The notes under the pieces were generated by a model that was not told the DNA's origin, made no database searches, and worked only from the letters and a program-made list of their open reading frames with translations. 64,000 nucleotides of DNA from Aquella oligotrophica. Its GTDB lineage: Bacteria > Pseudomonadota > Gammaproteobacteria > Burkholderiales > UBA11063. A program made the translations under genes and the position numbers. The stretch covers positions 1,984,001-2,048,000 of the forward strand of contig NZ_CP024847.1 in assembly GCF_002892535.1 (NCBI RefSeq), read 5' to 3'. Numbering within the stretch: the stretch's first letter is position 1; every line of letters begins with the position of its first letter. Below are positions 57,601 to 64,000 of the stretch, in pieces.

Positions 57601-59028
57601 TTATTCTCGTTCGATATGTGCGATTGGATAACTAGCGGTAAAACAACCATCGCAAAATTGATCACTACCCAAAATCCTACGTTGATTATCTAATGAGAGA
57701 AAGTCGAGACTATCCGCATTGATTTCTTGACAAATCTCATCGCAACTCATTTTACTGGCAATTAGTTCTTCTTTACTAGAAATATCGACACCAAAGAAGC
57801 ATTCACTTCTAACCATTGGTGAAGCAAGCCTAAAATGAACTTCTTTTGCCCCAGCGTCACGTAGTAGCCGCACAAGTTTTTTGGCAGTAGTACCACGCAC
57901 CAGTGAATCATCAACTAGAATCACTCGTTTATCTTTGATCACTTGCTTTAGCGGATTAAGTTTTAATTTAACCGCCTGTTCGCGCATGCTCTGATTCGGT
58001 AAAATAAAGCTACGCCCCATATATTTGCTCCGTACCAAACCCATTGCATATGGAATACCACTTACTTCAGAGTAACCAATCGCTGCTACTACACCAGAAT
58101 CAGGTACTCCAATTACCACATCCGCATCAACCGGGCTTTGAGTATATAATGCCTTCCCGGCTTCCTGACGAATATTATAAACATCCAATCCATCAAGATG
58201 ACTGTCTGGGCGTGAAAAATAAATATACTCAAAAGAACATGATGCTCGGCGAGTTTCTTTGGTATAACGGGAAGAATGAAGACCATTCCCATCAATAACT
58301 ATCATTTCTCCCGGCTCAACATCGCGTACTAGCTCAGCACCAACAATATCAAGAGCGCAACTTTCCGAAGCAAAAACATAGGTATCACTATCCCGCATCT
58401 TACCATAGCAAAGTGGACGAATACCAAGTGGGTCACGTACCGCAATCAGTTTATTCCCGATCAGCATAACCAAAGCATATGCACCGCGAATAGTATTACA
58501 AGTATCATGTATCGCCTGTTCTAGTCCCATCCAGCCACGTTTTGCCAATAGATTAAGAATTACTTCCGTATCACTACTAGTTTGGAAAATCGCACCATCA
58601 AGCTCAAGCTCACGTCTAAGAGAATGTGCATTTACCAGATTTCCATTATGTGCAAGCGCGATTGCACCTAATACAGACTGAGCAAATAAGGGCTGGGCAT
58701 TGGCTAATACTGAGCTACCTGTCGTTGAATAACGAACATGCCCAATAATCGCATTCCCAATCTTTGTTGCTAACTGATCTGGATTAAATACCTCGTTTAC
58801 AAGCCCCATACCTTTTACAGTTTCAAGATGCCCAAAATTCCCGATCGAAATTCCGGCACTTTCCTGTCCCCGATGCTGAAGGGCAAAAAGCCCACAATAT
58901 GCCATATAAGCAATAGCTGGAACCTGTTCTTTAGAATAAACGGCAAAGACGCCACACTCTTCTTCCATCTTATCCGAGGCAAAGTTATTTTCATTAATAG
59001 GCTTGATGGGTATAGTTTTATGATTCAT
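57601..59028 (-). CDS. purF: Amidophosphoribosyltransferase (Bacillus-type, Fe-S, with propeptide)
   Basis: This 475-residue enzyme begins de novo purine synthesis. A 24-residue leader precedes EECGVFAVYS, so Cys25 would become the N-terminal nucleophile after processing, as in Bacillus subtilis; E. coli PurF has no propeptide. The PRPP loop VILVDDSLVRGTT is present. Cysteines in FASESCALDIVGAEL, SPMVRSECFFGVD and FCDGCFTASYP (Cys459, Cys462) are placed like the four ligands of the 4Fe-4S cluster. It begins one base after the purC stop. Confidence 0.95.
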   Translation of the reverse strand: MNHKTIPIKPINENNFASDKMEEECGVFAVYSKEQVPAIAYMAYCGLFALQHRGQESAGISIGNFGHLETVKGMGLVNEVFNPDQLATKIGNAIIGHVRYSTTGSSVLANAQPLFAQSVLGAIALAHNGNLVNAHSLRRELELDGAIFQTSSDTEVILNLLAKRGWMGLEQAIHDTCNTIRGAYALVMLIGNKLIAVRDPLGIRPLCYGKMRDSDTYVFASESCALDIVGAELVRDVEPGEMIVIDGNGLHSSRYTKETRRASCSFEYIYFSRPDSHLDGLDVYNIRQEAGKALYTQSPVDADVVIGVPDSGVVAAIGYSEVSGIPYAMGLVRSKYMGRSFILPNQSMREQAVKLKLNPLKQVIKDKRVILVDDSLVRGTTAKKLVRLLRDAGAKEVHFRLASPMVRSECFFGVDISSKEELIASKMSCDEICQEINADSLDFLSLDNQRRILGSDQFCDGCFTASYPIAHIERE

Positions 59029-59029
59029 A

Positions 59030-59740
59030 TTAATTACTTGTTAACCGTTTAAGTACTTCTTGATAGGCTTCTTCAACATTTCCCAAATCACGGCGAAAAC
59101 GATCCTTATCCATCTTCTCACCCGTTTTAGCATCCCATAAGCGGCAAGTATCTGGGCTTATTTCATCAGCAAGGATTATTTCCCCATTTGCGGTTCTACC
59201 AAATTCGATTTTGAAATCAACCAAGATAATCCCACGGCTGGCAAAAAATTCCTGCAAAACGCTATTTATCTTTCTGGTTTCAGCGTAAATTTTATCCAAT
59301 TCTTCATAACTTGCAGCTTTTAGCGCTACAGCATGATGATCATTAATTAGCGGATCGCCTAGCTCATCATTTTTATAAGAGATTTCCAAAATCGTATTAT
59401 CTGGTTTAGTTCCCTCTTCGATATTCAAACGCTTTGCCAAACTACCAGCAATCAGATTTCTAACGATAACTTCAAGAGGAACAATCGTAACTTTTTCACA
59501 CAGCTGATCACGCTCATTTAACTGTTCTTTGAAATGGGTACGAATACCATGCTTAGCCAGTTCGTTAAATATTGCTTGTGCAATTTTATTATTCATCACA
59601 CCTTTTTCGGCGATGCTACCTTTTTTTTGATTATTAAAAGCCGTTGCATCATCTTTATAGTGAACGATAATCAGATTTGGATCATCGGTTGCATAAATCT
59701 GTTTGGCTTTACCTTCGTATAAGAATGCTCTTTTTTCCAT
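59030..59740 (-). CDS. purC: SAICAR synthetase
   Basis: The 236-residue enzyme joins aspartate to CAIR. It begins [20 protein letters not shown] and has [37 protein letters not shown] and [17 protein letters not shown]. The YEGKAKxIY and ATAFNxxKK wording is like the Firmicutes enzymes rather than the E. coli one (YRGKAKTVY). It lies 14 bases after purL and directly before purF. Confidence 0.95.
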   Translation of the reverse strand: MEKRAFLYEGKAKQIYATDDPNLIIVHYKDDATAFNNQKKGSIAEKGVMNNKIAQAIFNELAKHGIRTHFKEQLNERDQLCEKVTIVPLEVIVRNLIAGSLAKRLNIEEGTKPDNTILEISYKNDELGDPLINDHHAVALKAASYEELDKIYAETRKINSVLQEFFASRGIILVDFKIEFGRTANGEIILADEISPDTCRLWDAKTGEKMDKDRFRRDLGNVEEAYQEVLKRLTSN

Positions 59741-59754
59741 CTGCCTATCTCCTA

Positions 59755-62700
59755 TTAATTAAAATATAAAACACCATTGGCAAAAATATCTTGATTTTTA
59801 TCGCCAACAATATTTTTATAAAGATTCTCGCCCTTACGCTCAGAATGTCCCATTTTACCTAAAATCCGCCCATCCAATGAAGTAAGTGCTTCGATCGCAT
59901 AGTCAGAACCATTTGGATTATAAATACCATCCAAAGTTGGCTGACCATCTAGATCAACATACTGACAAGCAATTTGTCCATTTGCTGCTAGCTCTTTTGC
60001 TAATTCAGGGCTAATCACAAGACGCCCTTCACCATGTGACATAGCAATTTGTTTGATCTCACCAATATTAAACGAACTTAACCATGGCGATTGATTACTT
60101 ACGATTTTAGTCGCAGATAAACGCGAGATATGTCGCCCAATAACGTTATAAGTTAAAGTAGGATTATCCTCAGTTAAATCAGCCACTTCACCAAAAGGTA
60201 GTAAGCCAGATTTAATCAATGCCTGAAATCCATTACATATCCCAAGAATCAAGCCATCACGAGCCAATAAGCCATGCACCGCATCACGTACTTGAATATT
60301 GCGCAATATCGTAGCAATGAATTTTGCCGAACCGTCCGGCTCATCACCAGCACTAAAGCCACCTGGCAGCATCAAAATCTGCGAGTTATTAATCAGATTG
60401 ACTAATTTATCAATTGACTGATTAATATAGCTTGGCGATAAATTATTAAATACCATAATATCGCTTATAGCACCAGCAAAATCAAATGCCCGCTTGCTAT
60501 CATACTCGCAATTAGTACCAGGGAATACTGGAATTACCACTCTTGGTTTGGCAACTGATTGTCTTGCTTTAACTCGTGACGGTGTACCCTGTAACCTCAT
60601 ACTAAAATCACTGGCAAAATTGGCATCGCTAACAGGTTTCGTTATTGGGAATACAGGATTAAGCGTACCTTGCCAAATAGCAATCAACTCATCTAGAGCA
60701 ATTACTTCGCCACCTAATTTAGCTAAAGGCTCCGCGATTACATTCCCCAAAAGGATAAATTCGCTAGATGATAATTTTTCATTAGTCGCAAACACCAGCC
60801 CACCATAATAACTATTGAATAAGCCCAATGACTCTAAACCATCAACCAATTCAAAGCCAAGTTTATTCCCGAAGCTCATTTTGCTTATAGCTTCAAGAAT
60901 ACCAGCAAAGCCGATTGCCATGGCTCCATTGATTATACCAGTAGCAATTAACTCCTGAATTAATTTATAAGCATTAAGCGTTTCTTTAGCTTCAAGGATA
61001 TTATTTTCGTCATAGCTTGGTAAATAAGCATAGATATAATTACCTGCAGCTTTAAATTCTGGCGAGATTATCCCACTAGCTAAAGTCGGTGCAACGGCAA
61101 ATGAAATCAAAGTTGGTGGAACATTAATTTCATTAAACGTGCCACTCATTGAATCTTTACCGCCAATAGCCGCCAATTCAAGCTCTTGCTGTGCTTTATA
61201 CGCACCTAGTAATGCATTAAATGGTTTAGCCCATTTATATGGATCCGTGCCTAATTTTTCAAAATATTCCTGAAAAGAAAACCTTATTTTCTGATAATCA
61301 CCACCAGCTGCAACTATTTTGGCAACAGATTCATAAACTGCATAATAAGCACCATGGAAGGTAGATTTACTTGATAAATATGGATCATAACCAAAGCTGG
61401 CAATCGAAGCCGCATCAGTTTGCCCATCAATCAATGGGAATTTTTGCACCGATACTTGCGTAGGAGTTAACTGATATTTACCGCCAAAAGGCATTAATAC
61501 CGTAGTAGCACCAATCGTAGCATCAAACATGTCGACCATGCCCTGCTGTGAACAAACATTAAGATTTGCTAGCATGGTTTTTAGCTGATCAGCTAAGGTA
61601 TTAGTAACTGATTCTTGCTTAAATAAATCATTGCTCTCATTAGCAGCAACGATTATTTTTGCTTCAGATTTGGCACCATTGGTATCAAGAAAAGAACGTT
61701 CAAGATTAACAATCATATCACCGCGCCAAGTCATGGTCATTCTTGGCTCACTGCTTACTTCGGCAACAAATGTGGCTTCAAGATTCTCAGCATTCGCTAA
61801 TTCAATAAATTTAGCCATATCATTTCTGGCAATCACAACTGCCATCCGCTCTTGCGATTCAGAAATCGCAAGTTCAGTTCCGGTTAAGCCATGATATTTG
61901 GTGGGAACCTTATCAAGATCAATGGCAACTCCAGCCGCCAGTTCACCAATTGCAACTGATACGCCACCAGCACCAAAGTCATTACACTTCTTAATTAGTC
62001 GGGTAACTTCAGGATTTCTAAATAAGCGCTGAATTTTACGCTCAATAACCGGATTACCCTTTTGTACCTCAGCACCGCACAGCGCCGCCGAGTCAATAGT
62101 ATGTTCTTTGGATGAGCCAGTAGCACCACCGCAGCCATCACGCCCGGTACGTCCACCAAGAAGGATAATTACATCACCAGCTTCCGGCTGATCACGACGA
62201 ATATTGGCATAGGGAGCAGCTGCAACCACCATCCCAACCTCCATTCGCTTCGCCTTATAGCCCGGATGGTAAATTTCTTTTACATGAGTAGTTGCAAGTC
62301 CGATCTGATTTCCATAACTCGAAAAACCATGAGCGGCTTTAGTCGTAATTTTTTTCTGTGGTAATTTACCCGGCAATGTATCTTCAATTGCTTCAAGAGG
62401 ATTTGCCGCACCACTGACGCGCATAGCCTGATATACATAAGAACGCCCAGATAATGGGTCACGAATTGCACCACCAACACAGGTAGATGCACCACCATAA
62501 GGCTCGATTTCAGTTGGATGATTATGGGTTTCATTTTTAAATTGCAACGACCATTTTTGTGGCTTACCATCAATCTCAATATCAACCAGAATTGAACAAG
62601 CATTTATTTCATCAGAAAGCTCAAGATCATCAAGTTTACCAGCTTTTTTAAATTGCTTACCACAAATAGTTGCTAAATCCATCAAGGTAACTGGTTTATT

Positions 62701-63501
62701 ATTTATCTTATTGGCATGGACATATTCGCGACTTAGTAAGTACTGATTATAGGTTTCTTGATAGAGTTTACTATATTTACCAGAAGCGAATTGAATATCA
62801 ATCAAATGCGTTTCAAAGGTTGTATGGCGACAATGATCTGACCAATAAGTATCAAGAACTTTTATTTCTGTTTCGCTAGGATCTCTCCCAACCTGATTTT
62901 TGAAATAATCCTGCACACACTGTAAATCAGCAAGCGTCATGGCAAGCCCATGCAAAGCTCTAAAACCGTTAAGAGCAGCTTCATCAAACTGATTAAATCC
63001 ACTATAACGTGGAACGGCTACGGGCTGATTATCTATAAATACTGGCTTAATCTCATTTAAATTTTTCTCGCGGTATTCCAGCGGATTAATGTAGTAATTC
63101 TTTATCTTTGCCAACTCATCATCAGTCAATTCGGGATTAGTGATTATTAATTTGCCAGTAGTGATGTCAAGGTTGGGATTATTAATAGAGAGAAGATTGA
63201 AGGCCTGAATCGCAGAATCTGCGCGCTGATCATATTGTCCCGGTAATGGCTCAACGGCAAACCATGAGCGTCCCAGTTCGGGAGTCTTCTCCGTTATCAA
63301 ATCAACAGGCAGTTCAGCTAGAACGGTATTTTTCACCAGCTCTAAATCAGCGGAAGTTATATTAAAAAGGTCGTAGATATTAATTAAGCGGAGAGAAGTG
63401 AGATTTTTTAGATGTAGATTTTGTTTAAGATCAGCAATTAATTGACTTGCTTCAATATTAAACTTGGTCTTTTTCTCAACAAATATTCGATAGTTGGTCA
63501 T
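59755..63501 (-). CDS. purL: Phosphoribosylformylglycinamidine synthase, single-chain clade II type
   Basis: The 1248-residue enzyme converts FGAR to FGAM with glutamine. It begins [20 protein letters not shown], followed by [35 protein letters not shown] and [16 protein letters not shown], then the C-terminal amidotransferase with GICNGFQAL (Cys nucleophile) and GHSERK. This N-terminus and layout are those of the clade II enzyme of streptococci, clostridia and Bacteroidetes, whereas most proteobacteria have a ~1300-residue clade I form. It is the first gene of the operon; a TATAAT box lies upstream at 63577-63582 on the minus strand. Confidence 0.95.
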   Translation of the reverse strand: MTNYRIFVEKKTKFNIEASQLIADLKQNLHLKNLTSLRLINIYDLFNITSADLELVKNTVLAELPVDLITEKTPELGRSWFAVEPLPGQYDQRADSAIQAFNLLSINNPNLDITTGKLIITNPELTDDELAKIKNYYINPLEYREKNLNEIKPVFIDNQPVAVPRYSGFNQFDEAALNGFRALHGLAMTLADLQCVQDYFKNQVGRDPSETEIKVLDTYWSDHCRHTTFETHLIDIQFASGKYSKLYQETYNQYLLSREYVHANKINNKPVTLMDLATICGKQFKKAGKLDDLELSDEINACSILVDIEIDGKPQKWSLQFKNETHNHPTEIEPYGGASTCVGGAIRDPLSGRSYVYQAMRVSGAANPLEAIEDTLPGKLPQKKITTKAAHGFSSYGNQIGLATTHVKEIYHPGYKAKRMEVGMVVAAAPYANIRRDQPEAGDVIILLGGRTGRDGCGGATGSSKEHTIDSAALCGAEVQKGNPVIERKIQRLFRNPEVTRLIKKCNDFGAGGVSVAIGELAAGVAIDLDKVPTKYHGLTGTELAISESQERMAVVIARNDMAKFIELANAENLEATFVAEVSSEPRMTMTWRGDMIVNLERSFLDTNGAKSEAKIIVAANESNDLFKQESVTNTLADQLKTMLANLNVCSQQGMVDMFDATIGATTVLMPFGGKYQLTPTQVSVQKFPLIDGQTDAASIASFGYDPYLSSKSTFHGAYYAVYESVAKIVAAGGDYQKIRFSFQEYFEKLGTDPYKWAKPFNALLGAYKAQQELELAAIGGKDSMSGTFNEINVPPTLISFAVAPTLASGIISPEFKAAGNYIYAYLPSYDENNILEAKETLNAYKLIQELIATGIINGAMAIGFAGILEAISKMSFGNKLGFELVDGLESLGLFNSYYGGLVFATNEKLSSSEFILLGNVIAEPLAKLGGEVIALDELIAIWQGTLNPVFPITKPVSDANFASDFSMRLQGTPSRVKARQSVAKPRVVIPVFPGTNCEYDSKRAFDFAGAISDIMVFNNLSPSYINQSIDKLVNLINNSQILMLPGGFSAGDEPDGSAKFIATILRNIQVRDAVHGLLARDGLILGICNGFQALIKSGLLPFGEVADLTEDNPTLTYNVIGRHISRLSATKIVSNQSPWLSSFNIGEIKQIAMSHGEGRLVISPELAKELAANGQIACQYVDLDGQPTLDGIYNPNGSDYAIEALTSLDGRILGKMGHSERKGENLYKNIVGDKNQDIFANGVLYFN

Positions 63502-63808
63502 TAGGTCACCATAGGGTATTAGAAAAATTGCTTATGCAGAAACTCTTAAATAATGCACCGCACAATTCAAGCGCATATTATACACAATTTGGCAAAATTC
63601 TGCTCTTAAATAGCAGCTTACCCCATACATATAAATCATCATTAAATGGCTTAGATATAGCTAGTTTGAGCTACAACAAGTAAATAAAAAAATAAATCAG
63701 TCACAATGATATTGCATGAGCATAATCAGTATAGCGAAGATAAAAGCAATAACCCTAGTTAATACAATGCTAAAATAGTGGTAGTACACCTCAACTAAGA
63801 TAAATAAA
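63502..63808. other. Upstream region of the purine operon
   Basis: About 300 bases with no gene. On the minus strand TATAAT (rc of 63577-63582) lies ~75 bases ahead of the purL start, without a good -35 at 17 bases. I see no purine-riboswitch-like aptamer and no PUR-box palindrome. Confidence 0.45.
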
Positions 63809-63937
63809 TCGTAATTACTCATACTATGCAGCTCTGTAACCGCTGGAATATGTAGCAAGGCGCAAGGCAACGCGGTTTACAAAATAAATAAGGAGCCTTG
63901 CAATACCGCTATTGCGAGATAATCCAAGTAGTTACGA
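63809..63937 (+). repeat. Dispersed ~130-bp palindromic repeat, copy 3
   Basis: Begins TCGTAATTAC and ends GTAGTTACGA, inverted ends of 10 bases with one mismatch. The interior (GCTCTGTAAC, GGAATATGTAGCAAGGCGCAA, AATAAGGAGCCTTGCAA, GCTATTGCGAGATAATCCAA) is about 85% the same as copy 2 and in the same orientation. It lies upstream of purL, so copies 2 and 3 bracket purF-purC-purL. Confidence 0.82.
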
Positions 63938-64000
63938 TAAATCGACTATATTTACATGAGGTCACAAAATCAATACATATTTATGGTTAAATGAAAATGT
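63938..64000. other. Right edge of the window
   Basis: These last 63 bases are non-coding as far as visible. An ATGAGGTCAC at about 63956 has no in-frame continuation that I can support. Confidence 0.3.

Noticed and set aside
63502-63808. Purine riboswitch or PurR box ahead of purL
   Set aside because: I looked for aptamer-like conserved stems and palindromic PUR boxes on the minus strand and found none.

Overview
The window is an AT-rich stretch of a Gram-negative chromosome. It carries an LPS gene (kdsB), a gmhA-like gene, many lipobox-bearing lipoproteins, an NnrE/NnrD fusion and the yraN-gmhA-BON lipoprotein block. Gene content and order (valS-ycaR-kdsB, gmhA/yraN/BON/htpX/fmt) fit a low-GC betaproteobacterium, with Neisseriales (an Aquella-like organism) my best guess. 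That assignment is inference from gene families, not from a database match.

Layout. 1-2,426: 3' end of valS, a Trm112-like zinc protein, kdsB, a 2H phosphoesterase and an exported protein of unknown function. 2,508-11,098: a cysteine desulfidase-like enzyme, a beta-propeller lipoprotein, tag, uup, a monothiol glutaredoxin and the NAD(P)HX repair fusion. 11,099-14,388: a dispersed repeat, a 36-residue membrane microprotein, two coupled PAS/LuxR-like regulators and a type II NADH dehydrogenase. 14,490-22,477: a long minus-strand run with a PPi-type phosphofructokinase, ubiX, a class A beta-lactamase followed by an MFS drug exporter, then a FAH hydrolase, an L-2-hydroxyglutarate oxidase-like protein and two export proteins. 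22,606-33,393: an accessory region with a WGR-like protein, several large Ig-like surface lipoproteins (one ending in a thaumatin domain), another PAS/LuxR regulator, a LysR regulator and a membrane-anchored ankyrin protein beside an IS982 scar.

33,815-43,807 is mainly core: obgE, an intact IS3/IS150-type insertion sequence lodged in the loop of the obgE/gmhA terminator, then a ten-gene minus-strand run from prmB to gmhA, and a D,D-endopeptidase on the other strand. 43,788-52,591 is accessory again: a CPBP protease, an IS982-derived miniature element nested in an IS1595-family relic, three secreted lipoproteins (prolyl oligopeptidase, DUF4156-like, trypsin-like protease), and a divergent pair of unusual proteins that each carry two sensor-plus-LuxR-HTH modules. 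52,636-63,501 is a minus-strand purine operon, purL-C-F-M-N-T-pduO-H. Its PurL and PurF are of the type usual in Firmicutes, and two copies of the ~130-bp dispersed repeat bracket purF-purC-purL.

The most unusual items are the five-member PAS/LuxR-like regulator family with an elongated HTH and internally duplicated members, the thaumatin-domain lipoprotein, the nested mobile-element scar and its relation to the ankyrin locus, the terminator-loop insertion, and the Firmicutes-like purine operon. No rRNA, tRNA, CRISPR array or prophage was seen.
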